From NCBI GenBank assembly GCA_964035015.1, contig OZ036013.1:5796501-5860500 (forward strand): a stretch of 64,000 nt of DNA. Direction: 5' to 3'. The stretch's first letter is position 1. Every line of letters starts with the position of its first letter. Positions 24,998-48,275 of this stretch are shown here, piece after piece. Source of the stretch: Corallium rubrum (taxonomy: Eukaryota; Cnidaria; Anthozoa; Scleralcyonacea; Coralliidae). Made by a program: the position numbers and the translations under genes. Under the pieces are notes generated by a model that saw only the letters and a program-made list of their open reading frames with translations, was not told the origin of the DNA and ran no database searches.

Positions 24998-25421
24998 CAG
25001 TGGCATAGCCAAGGGTGAACCAGGCTGGGCTTCAGCCTGGCCAATCCACATCAATGACATCATTCATTATTCTACTAATCACCAACACTAATCAGTGGCC
25101 TGGTTGCGCATGTTCCATGCGTGATTTGTGTACTCGTGACTAAAGAATCTATACCGCATGCTATTCTCATTAACGTACTTGTATGCACAATAAATACATA
25201 ATCAAACTGACTAAAATGTTTGCTGCAATCCTCCAAAAACATAATGTAAATATTTAATTTTCATATTTTATAATCTTCAGAATTCTATAAATTCTTTCCC
25301 TAAAATGCAGGAGATGGCATTTCAAAACCCCTAATTTCAAAAGTCTTCCAGGGCGTGCTACACCCTTCTTTAGAAATGTCACATCATGCCTGTTCAATTG
25401 GTCCACCCTGGCTACCCACTG
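24998..25421. mobile_element. Second hAT element abutting the first, perfect 8-bp duplication
   Basis: The ends CAGTGGCATAGCC and GGCTACCCACTG are flanked by the perfect 8-bp repeat cctgacac (24990-24997 and 25422-25429). Its target overlaps the target of the element to its left by six bases. Confidence 0.85.
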
Positions 25422-25681
25422 CCTGACACTAGATCGGAGTGTCAAAATACTGGGTCATGAACTGTAACCTTTTAAGCTACATTCGAAAAACTTTTAAGCC
25501 AGAGTAGTGTTAAATTATGTCCGATTCTTCACCTGGCTGTGTTGGGAATTTGCTGTTACAGACTTGTTGATTGCAACAGTTTGTTACAAACTTGTGAATT
25601 TTTCTATTGAATCTTCAAAGATTTTGAGGATTTGCTTGTCAATATTGAATGGTTATTAAGATTTTATAGCAAATGGTTATT

Positions 25682-26007
25682 AAAGGTGACGTACAGTCCA
25701 TTCTGCGCATGTACAAAATTAATGTTTACATCTTTATTTGCAAAAAAATACTGATACCTTATTCAAGATTGTAAGCTTTTCTTGGTTCCCATTCATTACT
25801 TGTACCCAAAACAAAACATTTTCAGGAGAAATAGAAGAAATCCAAGAAGATACTCTCTCCGAATCGCTTGGTTTTCTGCCATGTTGTTCCTAACGGTTTA
25901 CATTGAGCTGAGTACTTCATCATGTAATTATCTACGAATGTCTGTTTTGAGGGGACCACATTGCGGTCATGTGCAGACTGCAGAATGGACTGTACATCAC
26001 CTTTAAG
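25682..26007. mobile_element. Short TIR element (ends aaaggtgacgtacagtcc)
   Basis: The ends aaaggtgacgtacagtccat and the inverse atggactgtacatcaccttt bound the element. Internal text shared with 57880-57960 (ttacatctttatttgcaaa and ttcaagattgtaa) shows a second family member there. Confidence 0.7.
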
Positions 26008-26158
26008 GTTTGCTGGTCAATAATGAATTTTAGCAATTATTTCTTTGCCTGTAAGTGAATCTTCACAAGTTCTGAACATTTCTTTCTCACTGTAGCAACT
26101 TTTCAAAGGTTTTGAATATTCCTTTACAGGTTTTGAAGATTCTTTAATCACTATTTAC

Positions 26159-26163
<5 letters not shown>

Positions 26164-26191
<28 letters not shown>
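26164..26191. repeat. (TA)n microsatellite
   Basis: About 14 perfect TA units. Confidence 0.9.
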
Positions 26192-26193
<2 letters not shown>

Positions 26194-26732
26194 CAGAGTG
26201 TTTTATTGATGTTTCCACCACTAATGAACACAGTAATCTCACATGTGCAATTATTTATGATAATCCCACATGTGTTGATTATCACGGGATGCACTACTGT
26301 ACTATTTTTGCAGGGAAATAGGACTGTTTTTTATATAATGAACTGAACAATCCATGAATGCTTGGAAATTTGAAATTTCTCATGTTGACCAATATATCTC
26401 ACTTGTTCCCTTTGCTCACTCGTGAGATATCCTAGACAACACTCGAAATAAATGTCATATTTCCCGGGGCGATCTTCAGGCAACCATGTCGTTTCGATTT
26501 GTGGGCTGCTTAAGTAGATTTGGTCAAAAGGTGGGCATGTGGGTGGTGAAACAATGAATGCATTCCTCAATTCCTCAAATCCCCCAAAATCTCAAGAAAT
26601 ATCAAAAAAATCCTAAAAAACCCCTCAAAAACCCACAAAAATCTCAAAAATCCGAAAATATCTCAAATCGCACTGGATATGCTTCTGCGTGCAATTAATT
26701 TAAGCAATTACAATCTCTTTAGTGTTAAGGAG
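26192..26732 (+). promoter_or_regulatory. Upstream region of RNA-binding gene A
   Basis: No clear core promoter. A good splice acceptor (caatctctttag) ends at 26720, 12 bases before the start codon, so a separate 5' untranslated exon may lie upstream and the promoter may be further left. Near 26580-26670 a short motif (aaatctcaaaa, aaaccc) is repeated. Confidence 0.3.
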
Positions 26733-37299
<10,567 letters not shown>

Positions 37300-37440
37300 T
37301 AGAAAAAAGGTAAGTTTGAGATTCTTTGACTCCCTGTAAAAGATTATTATTATAATCAGTCCTAGATAAAGCAGTTTTCTTCCTGGCAGCAAAATCCAAA
37401 AATCAATATTTCCTGTTAAACTAAATTAACGATTGAAATA

Positions 37441-37583
37441 TAGTAAGGTTAGATATACTGCCGAAACAGAGAACGTAGGAGTCTAACGTTTCGAGCGAAG
37501 GCCCTTCGCCAGAGAGAAGGGCCTTCGCTCGAAACGTTAGACTCCTACGTTCTCTGTTTCGGCAGTATATCTAACCTTACTAT
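37441..37583. repeat. Near-perfect palindrome, about 68-bp arms
   Basis: The arms share agtaaggttagatatactgc, cgaaacagagaacgtagg, agcgaaggcccttc in inverse order around agaga. It lies about 140 bp past the stop codon of gene A and may be in its 3' region. Confidence 0.85.
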
Positions 37584-37986
37584 ATTTCGATTGTTGTTTC
37601 TACACTGCCTACGCAGCACGCTACTTTTATTAAACTAACGATTTCCTGCCTGATAGAATTTTTCAATGTTATAAGTTGTGATACCACCAGACTTGCAAGT
37701 TTGTATCTCAAAACCATAACTTATCTGAATGTGGTATCCATACATACTTTGAAATGGCGAGCTTTTTCAATTGAATACTAACGTAATACAAGTACTAGCG
37801 TCAAAAATTGAAATGCTGAGAGTCCTGAGACAGTTGAATAAGATAAAAGCAGCTTGCATTCTTGCAAATGCACAACGACAGCTGCAGCCTGCAACAGCAA
37901 CACTATACTGAAATGATAAATATTTCATTGTTTTCTAGAACAAATCGTTGCGTCATTTGCGCAAGGATATACTAAACTTAGACAGG

Positions 37987-38519
37987 TTAAAGGGATATGG
38001 CAATAAAAATTATTTTTGTCCAATTTGTAAGAATATGTAGAAAAGTTAGAAAGTACGTTTACAGATTTTCATTAGCTGGCTTACTTTTTCAGATATTTGC
38101 GAACAAAAACACAAGCCGTCCGCCATCTTGTTTCACAATTAGATCTAATTAAGTGACGTCACAAGCAGGGTAAACATTGTAAAAATTGCAGTCAGTAGCG
38201 AAATGTCAGCTAAAATTCTTTTACATTGTTAGAGTTTCAATTTGAAATATATCAGATCAAAATACTTAAGATTTTGCATTAAAATACCTAGGAAATTAAG
38301 AAATGTTTAGACAAATTTTACCCTGCTTGTGACGTCATGCATATCTGACGATAGATATGCATATCCAAAATGGCGGATGGCGAGCGTATTCGTACGCAAA
38401 TAATGCCGAATTTCTTAAAAAATAAAAGATCTAATGAAAATTTGTAAACGCACTTCATAACTATTCTTGATGTTCTTACAAATTAGACAAAAATAATTTT
38501 TATTGCCATATCCCTTTAA
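37987..38519. mobile_element. TIR element (ends ttaaagggatatggcaat)
   Basis: The ends aaagggatatggcaataaaa are inverted at 38490-38519. Inner arms contain gtccgccatcttg and caaaatggcggatgg, also inverted. It is non-coding. Confidence 0.75.
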
Positions 38520-38794
38520 GGTCATGTAATAAACCTTCAAAACACTTTCGAATTGTTTACAAATCGCCGCTGGGTTTGGCAAGAATATATTTGATCAAAA
38601 GTGATGTCCATCAAAATTGTGTGACCGTGACGCTTTTCGATTTTTTGAAGAAATTTATCTTTAAACTTTGACTTGGATGAAAAAAACTGACCAATATTTC
38701 CTGCAAGATACAAAAAATTTCCTGCGAACAACTTTTACCAAAAAGTTCCTGGTAGCAGCACTGATTATATTATTTAACAACTTTTTTTCGAAGT

Positions 38795-39472
38795 GTCTAT
38801 GAAACAAAAATCAAGTTTGTCTTATTTGAAAGAACACTTAAAATGACAAAGTAACATTTTTTGTTTCTTTGCTTCTTTGTTGAGATATTACAGGTTGCTT
38901 GAAATGCAAATTATACATTTTACGGTCACACGTACATAATGAGTTATCAGAGAAGGTTATATACTAGTCTTTTGCTGTTATAAAATGTAATCACTTCAAA
39001 AATCTAAATGTTTGGTGTTTTTTGGGACAATTCGACACTCACTCGTTTCTTTCGAATTAATTCGGTTTGACAATATATAGCAAAGACATATAGAGGATAT
39101 TACACGGTGGTGCGAAGATATGGATTTTATCTTCGAGTGGTGAAAACAATATTTTACGAATGAGCGTAGCGAATGAGTAAAATATCGTTTTTACCACGAG
39201 AAGATAAAATTCATATCTTCAAGCCAGCGTGTAATTTTCTTTTTATTATATAGATTCAATGCAAAAAAGAGGTAAAATTCTTAATGATATCATCGATATC
39301 TTCACTAGTGAGGATATGGCAAATACGACAGTGCATATTTTCTAATAAAGCACTCGCATCTATATAATAAATATCAAATAGAAAAACTACAAAAAATCTT
39401 ACTTTAGCATTTTAAAGTATTCATTCAAATAAGATAAACTTAATTTTCGTTGCATAAACACTTTAAAAAACA
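38795..39472. mobile_element. TIR element of the 1517-3754 family with an inner fold-back
   Basis: The left end agtgtctatgaaacaaaaat, tttgtcttatttgaaagaac and the right end aagataaacttaattttcgt, aacactttaa are inverted. A separate fold-back (39091-39240; ttttatcttcgagtggt and inverse) lies inside. Confidence 0.65.
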
Positions 39473-40659
39473 GTTCTTAGCCAACAAACATGGTAAATAG
39501 AATTTTATTAGGTAGATTGAAATTTAGTTTCTTAGTCGTTTTCGGCGTCGACTGCTCCAAGATATTCTACTAAATTTTTGCTACCGCTTGCATTTTTGTT
39601 GCTAACAGGGAATTTGGCGGCCTTCGACTCTCCAGGAGAAAGTTTCGTCCTGTTTCATGTGATTGCGTGTTTGTATTGTTACCATGACTACAGTTTGGTA
39701 ACTGTTTGTAACCTCTCAACTTCATATGGCGTCTGGCGGGAAAAGAGAAATGGCGAAATCGAACGTGGATCGAATTAGCTCGAAAGACGAACGAACTTAC
39801 GGCATGGCGATTTTGTTTTGATTTTGTTGACGTTATTTGAAGTTTTGTCAAGTAAGAAATGTGTCTGTGATAAGAAAATCGTATGTTTTCAGGTTTTGTC
39901 TTCAATGTCTCGTCTCTTTACCGAATGTAGCGTTAATTAAGAAAGTAATATTAGAAAAAAATGATAATGAATTTATTGAATTATTTTGGGGGTTTTAATC
40001 ATGCACCTGGAATCCTAAAGGTGTTATCAGTTCGTGCTCAGTCAGTTCGCATAGGTCGAGTAGTAATATTCTCTGTATATAATAAAGTAAAAGTTATTAA
40101 AACCGTTCAGTGAAGCCAAGAAAATCTAAGTTTATGTAAATCAGGAGAATTTTTTAACAGATATAAACCACGGACATGGTACTGATTAGTTATTTCCCTT
40201 GTTTACCTCGTACATTTTTATGAGGTTTTGAATATCTCTTGACTTACATAAAATTTAGCTTTGATTTTTCCGACCTATACGCGAGTTGCACAATCACGCG
40301 CACGCATCCTTTTGGCGGGCGACACGCATAACAAATGTAGTAAAATAAAATGAAAAACATTCGACAATTTCTGAAGATATTAGCATTAAAAATTAGTTAT
40401 ATTTATATTTGTACAGCTTTCGTTGTGAAGCAAAAATAATTAATGACAATTGATAGTCATAATTATAGTTAACAATAATAATGGTAATAATATGAATAAT
40501 AATGACATTAACAAAGCAGTTCACAACGTGGGTCATCAACAACAGATCGTTACTCCAAACAGGGTTGATGCCCAAATAATCTTAAGACAAAAATAATTGA
40601 AATAATAAAAAGCAAAACAAAAAACAATAATTGGTCCGTAACGTCCTAGTAACAGCATT
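39473..40659. other. No gene recognised
   Basis: Short open frames at 39570-39905 and 40393-40575 have no recognisable domain. An AAT-rich stretch near 40470-40510 may be the 3' tail of the LINE that follows on the minus strand. Confidence 0.4.
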
Positions 40660-40950
40660 GTCTAAATTTAGTTAAGTTTCTGACCATAGAACATTTAGGG
40701 CACACAGCTTTCCAGGTGTAAACATTATCTTGGTCGAAAGTTGTTTTCAGTGCTAGGTGGTATTGATTGTATAAAGCTGTCTTAAATGAAGATACGGACG
40801 TTAAGGATCTAACAGATTCCGGCAGCGCATTCCATGATTTGACTGTACGATTGAAGAAGCTCTTTTGAAAAAGAGAAGTTCTACATTTGATGGTTTTGTA
40901 GTCCAGTGAGCAACTTTTCCTGGTGTTCTTAACTGAATTTCGTAGTTAAA
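40660..40950 (-). pseudogene. LINE fragment, reverse transcriptase C-terminal end
   Basis: The minus strand reads NTRKSCSLDYKTIKCRTSLF, FFNRTVKSWNALPESVRSL, SFKTALYNQYH, ending in a short Cys-containing tail before TAA near 40667. R..LF.KSFF.R....WN.LP..V....S...FK..L is the usual end of LINE proteins. Only about 90 residues remain, so it is severely 5'-truncated. It is a different lineage from the copies at 5553-6182 and 14925-16010. Confidence 0.75.
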
Positions 40951-41320
40951 TTTCGTTTAGTATTGGCCACCTTTTTATGCATGTTGCCCGCCAAAATGTA
41001 GACTTTCTCAAAGTCCTTTTCAAACATTTTCGACCTTTCGACATTTTTGACCTTTCGGTTCCTCGTTGAAAAGGACTTTTCCCACCTGCCGCGCGCCAAA
41101 ATTCACCGGTGAATTTTTCGACCGGTAACGTAATTCGGGAAGTAATTATATTCAGGCTAAATTGCTACGCAAGAGCTATCTTTGGAAGTTGGTGTTAAAC
41201 AGACTCTTGAAAACGTTTTAGTAGGGGTAGAACCACTTTCCATTGCATGTACGACAACCCGAAACACGTCAAAACAGGGCGATGTACATTTCAGCGATTT
41301 TCCTCCAGAATATTTAATTA

Positions 41321-41815
41321 GGGCCTGTTCATATGATCCCGCTAAGCGAGATGTCCCGCTTACTGGGGATCTCGCCTCGTAGTTATTTTCCTATTAAAAT
41401 TTGCATTGCATTCATATGAGCTAGCGGGCTGGCCCGCCTACCGAGATCTCGGCAGATTTTGCCGAGACCATAGGTAGGCGGGATGAAATTTTCCCATATG
41501 AACACGCCATCCCGCTTAACCCTTTATTGCATAATGTCCAAAATTTTGGACATTATGTTTTGGGAGATTTAACGGGGTAAAGTCAAGAAACGCAAATTTG
41601 GAATTTTTTGCTTTGATTCGACGATTTTTATCGAATTTATGGTTCCTTTACAGACAAATAACAAATTTGTTGTTAAAACAACGATTTTTTATCCAAACCA
41701 ACCCATTAAAACAACAAAATCGCGAATATTAGATGCTAATTTTAGTAACTTATACACTTGAATGTCATTAGCCTTACCGGGGCATCTCGCTTACCGGGAT
41801 CATATGAACAGGCCC
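41321..41815. mobile_element. PIF/Harbinger-like MITE, TTA target duplication
   Basis: The ends GGGCCTGTTCATATGATCCC and the inverse are flanked by TTA on both sides (41318-41320 and 41816-41818). GGGCCTGTTC ends and a three-base TTA duplication are characteristic of PIF/Harbinger. The middle has a small palindrome (aatgtccaaaattttggacatt). It is non-coding. Confidence 0.82.
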
Positions 41816-42459
41816 TTAGATTCAAAAACCTGCAAGCGAAACAAGTCCGCCTCTTTCCTCCCGCTTTTCCGCTCTCCCGCCTTTCCGCTCCCCGCAAAAA
41901 CTAGCTCTAAGAGGCAAACTTGGAGCAAGTCTGGCCAAAATGATGCGCGCGCAACATCGTGCAACTGCCTACGCAACGTTGACACTGTGTTTTTCAAAAT
42001 TACAACACCAATAAAGTTACCAAATGGGTCGGTTTTGACACTTCCATCGTCTTGTTATTCAATTTCAATTTTTTTTCAATTTTTACAAATACAATTTTTA
42101 CAATACATTTTTTTACAAAAATTAACAATACCCGGCAGATAGCAATAGCTATAACCAAGGCGGAGATTGCTGTAAATATATAAACAAACGAAGATTTCTG
42201 TACAATATAACAATGACAGAAAATATACATAAGGACGATGAAGTAATCAGAACTCCTTTCCCAAACTCAATAATTCATGAATTATCGTAGCCAACCATTA
42301 ACGTATACTACATCACATGCATGAGTTTTGATACCCAATGAAAACCTGTAGGAAACTTCCTAGTGAACTGGATCACATTTCTTAATCTGCATATTGAAAT
42401 CAATGAAGACTGAAAACATCGTAAATCGCGATGCGAATACTCGTTTGAGAAGGCAAGAT

Positions 42460-42606
42460 CAAACACTCGTTTATCGTGTTTCATCAGTTCATCAGGGGAC
42501 TCCAAACACTCGAAAACTATAAAAACCTCGGGGCTACACCCTCGGTTTTCATTCGTTTTCTCGTGTTTGGAACCCCTGATGAAACACTCAAACTCGTGTT
42601 TCGTCA
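42460..42606. repeat. Fold-back repeat, about 60-bp arms
   Basis: The arms acactcg-tttatcgtgtttcatc, catcaggggactccaaacac, aacctcgggg are inverted around ctacacc. A second small palindrome (ggaatactattc and inverse) lies at 42691-42760. Confidence 0.7.
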
Positions 42607-43042
42607 ACATAGTCATCCTCAACATTCAGGCTCAACATTTAGGATGTGAAAAAGCAAATCATGCTTAAAATTAAAATTTTTCTTTTTTTAAACTACCGGA
42701 ATGTATTGGAATACTATTCTATTTTTTGGGAATAGTATTCCAATACATATGCGTAGTTTAAGGAATCTGAGATCTGATCTGCTAAAACACTGCTGTAAAT
42801 ACTAGTATGATCCTTTGCCATCTCTCTTGAGTGATCGTACTTTTATCACATAAAGATACTCATTCAATTTTTTCTTCATGAATTATTAATACGCTTTAGA
42901 AATATTAAACAATTATTGGAATCAATTTTGCTGAGTATTAAAATAAATAAAAACTAATATTTAATACATAAAGATAATCTGTGTAATTCCAGAAATATGT
43001 ACACTCCCAAAGAAAAAATATTTTGAGGGGACACCCCCCCCC

Positions 43043-43486
43043 CCCCTACATTTCCCCTAGCCTGCGAATACAGCCGCCTCACATCGGGCGATCATAAATT
43101 TCTATATTGGTTGCGAAAATGGCCACTTTCTTAGTGCTGGCAAAACGAGAACCGCCAGCAGACAGACGTCATCTAAATTCAACCAAAAATTCAAACGAAA
43201 ATTCTGAGGCTGAGCTGCATCGATTTCCGCGCGGGCTCTGGGAACGATCTAGCCCAAGAGGCTTTGCGGTTTGAGTCGGATGCGTGCACATCCTCGTGGC
43301 TTATTCTGCTTTCTGTCTTTTCACGTGTCCCTTCGAAGAGACAACACCAAGTAGGAGTTTCAGCGTAAAATTTCATTCTTTTAAACACTTTTCGATCATC
43401 AAACGTCAAGAAGCAGTTCCCAGTCGGTTTCGGAAGACATTTTAGGCTATCTACGACTGTCTTTCTCACGTATTTGCTGTGTTAAG
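43043..43486 (+). promoter_or_regulatory. 5' region of RNA-binding gene B
   Basis: GC content rises here relative to its surroundings and the start codon follows gttaag directly, as in gene A (gttaaggag). The transcript start is probably within 43150-43450. No TATA box is evident. Confidence 0.35.
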
Positions 43487-46400
43487 ATGGCCCAAAAGTC
43501 GAAGCTGTTTGTCGGTGGTCTTGGACAGAATGCGACCGAAGACAACCTGTACCAAACCTTTGATAAATTCGGCAAGATAGACGACGGTGAGTTCGGAAGT
43601 GATTGAATTTTCATACTTTCTTTGTAGTTTATCGAAATGTTGGAAAATATCGCTGTGTAAAAGGCTTTTACTTTGCTTTCCTGCTCATTGCAAAACTATG
43701 CGTGAATGATAAATATTGATTTAATGTAGGTCCAGCTGTTTGAAGGCAAAACAAGTCGTCTTTGTCTGAAGGAGGGAAAATTGAGCATGCTTTCGTTCTA
43801 AGAGCATTTGATCGTTGTCTAGTCTGTTTTTAGTAAGGTTCTTGTTCGTTTTTTGGATAGATTTTGGTTGAAAAGAAGTTCAAATTTGATGTATAAATTT
43901 TTCCTTAGTCCAACAGTTCAGCGTGATGACAGGAATGAAATAATTGCATGTTGGGAGGTGCCACCAGGAGGACTTCCAATGAAAGTGTTTCTCCTAAGAT
44001 CTTGGTCAAGATTGGTGTCCAGGCAGAAATTGGCCATGGCCTTGAAAACCAAACTATTAAAAAAAATCAAAGTAAAAAATTTAAGTGGCTGTGCAATTTT
44101 GTGAAATTTGCCCTTGATCACACAATTCTTATTTAGATTCAGCGACAAATGCTTGAAAAATTGATTGTAAGTGCTATTTAGTTTGGGGCTACCCTGGACA
44201 CCAGTCATTTTCACACACAAGCCTGTGCAATTTTTACAAGATGCTTGTATAAATTGGCAGCTGAAATTTGATTCCCATTGCAAACTTTTCAGTTCTGGGT
44301 CATAAACCCAAAACTGGACTTTGTTGCTGGCACAGCGGGAGACCTTGAAACAGCAAGAGAGCAAGGTGGAAGACATGTATGGGACAATTTCTTAATTTTT
44401 GCCATATTGTATTGTGGTTGAAAATGTATCACCCACAATACACCTTTTCGATAATTACGTCACTCTTCATGAAAACGAGGCTCCCAGGCCAAAGTTCCAC
44501 AATTTTGATAATCATAGTAATCCTGCCATATTTGTTTATGCAAGAAGATGGCTAATAACGTCCAAACTATATATGGTAGAAACACATCGTGTACGTATGT
44601 TGTTAGGCATTTCATAAGCTTTCATTTGATGTATATTTTAAGTTTCTGTGTTGTGTGTAACTTTTTAAAATGTCCAAAATGTTCGCACCATTGCTCATCA
44701 AGTAATAAATATGATATGGACTCCTCACAATTGTTGTAGAATTTTGAATACCGTTTTTAAAATATTTAACGTACAACTTTGAAATGTATATCAAACAGAA
44801 GATACTGTAAAATGCTATTTGTGGTAGAACTTTCAACTTTCTAGCTTAAGGGGAAGTATTTTAAAAATGGGAAAACTTACTATTATCTTGGTATGATGGA
44901 TGAATTGTTAATTTGTTTTGTTTACAACTCAGACCAAGATAATAGTACATTTTCCCATCAGTCTATAAATACTTTCTCTTAAACTAGAAACTTGAAAGTT
45001 GTACCGCAAATAGCATTTTACAGTATCTTCTGTTTGATATATGTTTCAAAGTTGTGCGTTATATATTTTAAAAACAATATCCGAAATTCTACGACAGTTG
45101 TGGGAACCCATTATTATTACCTGACGAGCAATGGTGTGAACATTTTGGACATTTTAAAAAGCTACACACGTCACAGAAACTTAAAATATACATCAAATGA
45201 AAGCTTATGAAATGCCTAACAACATACGTACATGATGTGTTTCTACCATATATAGTTTGGACGTTATTAGCCATCTTCTTCCATAAACAAATATGGTGGG
45301 ATTACTACGATAATCAAAATTGTGAAACTTTGGCCTGGGAGCCTCGTTTTCATGAAGCGTGACGTAATTATCGAAAAGGTGTATTGGGTCATTCCAGAAA
45401 ATATCCATACTCCCCCTGCCCATGGATAAAAAGAAATTTTGTCACGTGTACGAAACTTCCAGTGCCAGCCCAGGTGGGAAACCCAGCTTGGGTAACTGAG
45501 ACCTCAGTCTCACAAAGCGAGATCTGGCTCAACTCCCATATAAACAAGATGAAAATTAATTAACAATTATTCACCGAAGTGGAGGTGAATAGTGCTGGAT
45601 ATTCACCGAGCCGCTTTGGCGAGGTGAATATCCACACTATTCGCCGACACTGAGGTGAATAATTGTTTTAGCATATACCTCATAAATGAAATAACAAGTT
45701 TAACATTGTTAACTCATATTTTTCGGTATTTTATACAAGAACTAGCAACTTGCACACTTGGCGTACTCGATATTTGTTGACAAAACAGTTTTTTAATACA
45801 ACTTTTGAATATATTAATGGCTAGAAAATTGTAAAGAAACATACCTGGGGACACTCTTCTACCTAATTTTGTTGACTTTTCTCGTTATTCTACTACATCA
45901 CCCTTGTTTATCAACAAAATCTCCTGCCTCGGTAAACAAAGCAAAACTGGCCGCCATCTTGTTTTGCCCGCAGGTGAATAGTGCAGGATATCCCGAGCTA
46001 GAGGAGCCAATCAGATTGCGCGAAAAGCACTATTCACCTGCGAGGTATATGCTAACAAGAATTATTATATGGCACAGATTACTTCCAGTAGATTTGTGCG
46101 CTGTCATTGGTTGCTGATGGGGTGAGACTTCTCCGTAATGCCCATGGGCATTATGAAAATTGTTAATGCCCTACGATTGGAAACAAACAAAATCCTAATA
46201 AGAAACTTTTATTGCCGAAAAACAGCGAAAACTAGATGAAATAGACGACGATGAACATTATAAAAGTAAATTCTAGTATCCAGATGAGAAAGAAACAGAA
46301 GAAAACAACGCTAGTTTGGTGTTTTGATGAAGTTAAAGGAAGCGAAGACCAAGAAATACAAGATTGATTTTGAAATAAAAAGCCATATAATAAACTGCTT

Positions 46401-48275
46401 AATAACCTCGGCTGTTTGGTCTTTTACGGTAAAATATTAAACCTCGGTCTTGAGCGTATTAACCTCGCTATCGCTCGGTCAATACAGCAAGACCCGTTTT
46501 TCCTCCATATAAACACCTTAGTGAGACCTTGGCACCTTTTTTCTTGCAGCTTGCATTGTGTATGACAAAGAGACTGGCAACTCTCGTGGTTTTGGCTATG
46601 TGACTTTTGCAGAAGTAAATGATGCTGAAGCTGCTATGAAAGCTCTTAGGGGAATGGTGAGGAAGGATTTTAAAACTATAATTCTACTTTTAAATACTGA
46701 TAAAAAAAATGTACTTAACTTCAAGTGATTTTGTGTTTTAGACAATTGATGGGAAAGAAATCAATGTTGAGTATGCGAATGCAAAAGACCCTGCCAAGGA
46801 AGCTGCAAAGAGAATGAACCGTTATGGTGGTCCAGGTGGTGGTGGTGGTGGTGGCCGAGGTGGAGGATGGCCCCCACGTGGTAGAGGTGGGCCACCAAGA
46901 GGTAGAGGTGGTCCACCAGGACGAGGTATGAGGGGACGAGGACATCCTGACAGACGAGGACCACCCCCATCTCGTGGATTTGACAACTATGGAGGTGGTG
47001 GATATGATGATCAATATGCACCTCAAAGGTATGATCGTGAATACCCACCAGCGAGAGATGGCTATGGTTATGGGGCCCCAGCCCGTCAACGCGACACCCA
47101 TGATTCTTACCAGCAACGACCAGTTCGAGATGGTCCCCCACCAGCACGGGATGGTGGTGGATATGATCGCTACCCACAAACTGACCGAGAGAGGTATCCA
47201 CAATCAGAAAGAGGACGACCAGCTCATACTGGTGGACCTGATCGATACCATGCGCCTGAACGAAATAACTATGGCAGGTTAGTTACTTAGACTTTAACAC
47301 TGACTTCTTTGTCAAAGTGATTTTGGTTGTATTACAGACTCAAATTGTACTGAATTTTCCAAATTGTGTTGCACTGTTGTATAATTCACAAAACCAGATT
47401 TTTGATAATCTTCAGAAAAAACTGATTAAGCACACTGTTATTTAAGAAACAGAAAACATTTTTCATGTTTATTTTTTATCTTAATCTCACAGTGATAACT
47501 ACAACAATCAAACTGTGGACAGGTATGGTGGTCCACCACCAACAGCCGGCCAGCGTACTTACGGTATGTTTTTAAAGTACTTTAATTTCAAATTCATTTG
47601 TTTTTCAAAAGTTTGTTACATTCTAAATGCCCTGTGATTTTTCAGTCAGTTTTGCATTGTAATCTATGATATCACGATTTTCTGCTGACTATGGTAACTT
47701 CTCCCCATTGAACAACATGGAATGTGAAACAATTGTACAATTGTACCTTTTTTCACAATTTTGGCAAAATTTCTGGGTTAAAATCAGAAATTGAGCAGCT
47801 GACAATCTCAACATATTTAGTTTTGTAAAATGTATTTTTCAAACTTATCACAAATTGGTACATTGTAAAATGTTTGAACATACATTGGTAAGAATATTGC
47901 TTCATTTTTCTTGGTTAAAAACTTCTAACATGGACAAGCAAATTTTTTTGCCACTTTAATTGATATTCCCAAATACAAACACATACCTATCTGATTTTTT
48001 TGTCATATCAACCGGCAAACAGCAAAAGGACGTCTTGTTTCATAAAACAAAAATAATTTGCCAATTTAGTTAGAGTTGTCTCCCATTTCTTCAATTTGGT
48101 AATTTTGTGTCCATGTATAAAACAAATGTACATGCTTCCACCTAGCTGTCGTTTCTTTCTACCACTGCCATTTCAAGTATTTTTTAAAGCTTTTTATCCT
48201 GCTCACAATATGCTTACCCAGTTTCCATTTAGTGCTAACTATTCGTCATTTTATTCCAAAGGCCGTGATTGGTGA
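43487..48275 (+). CDS. RNA-binding protein B: RRM plus RGG/proline-rich tail (CIRBP/RBMX-like)
   Basis: Five coding exons: 43487-43586, 46550-46656, 46742-47277, 47493-47563 and 48262-48275, phases 1, 0, 2 and 1; 275 residues. The RRM is residues 6-82: KLFVGGLGQNATEDNL (RNP2), CIVYDKETGNSRGFGYVTF (RNP1) and IDGKEINVEYANAKD. Then a Gly-rich block, RGG/RGP boxes (PPRGRGGPPRGRGGPPGRG) and repeated YDRxYP and RDG-type units, ending RTYGRDW. This is the layout of glycine-rich RNA chaperones such as CIRBP, RBM3 and RBMX, which bind RNA in nucleus and cytoplasm and respond to stress; the function here is inferred from the family. The second RRM exon is 107 nt, exactly as in gene A, and both RRM introns match in position and phase. 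If intron 3 is retained the protein ends YGRLVT, a possible alternative product. Confidence 0.9.
44431..45389. repeat. Long inverted repeat, about 430-bp arms (intron 1 of gene B)
   Basis: The left arm runs from caatacaccttttcgataat to the aatagcattttacagtatct block at about 44880; the right arm is the inverse from 44930 to 45389. The centre (ttgttaatttgttttgttta) is short. Both arms contain the same small frames (MANNVQTIYGRNTSCTYVVR), which is expected from the symmetry and is not a gene. It could fold into a stem of several hundred base pairs in the transcript. Confidence 0.85.
45555..46056. repeat. Two adjoining inverted repeats (intron 1 of gene B)
   Basis: First, 45555-45665 is a fold-back of ttattcaccgaagtg, gatattcacc and inverse. 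Second, the ends agcatatacctc (45672) and gaggtatatgct (46042-46053) bound a TIR element, with another gtgaatagtgc pair inside. Confidence 0.65.
46057..46549. other. End of intron 1 of gene B
   Basis: Contains dispersed repeat text shared with 7564-8540 and a small palindrome aatgcccatgggcatt at 46137-46152. It ends in a pyrimidine-rich acceptor (ttttttcttgcag). Confidence 0.5.

Noticed and set aside
41182-42142. Open frames at 41182-41382 and 41762-42142
   Set aside because: They run across the ends of the PIF/Harbinger-like element and have no recognisable domain.
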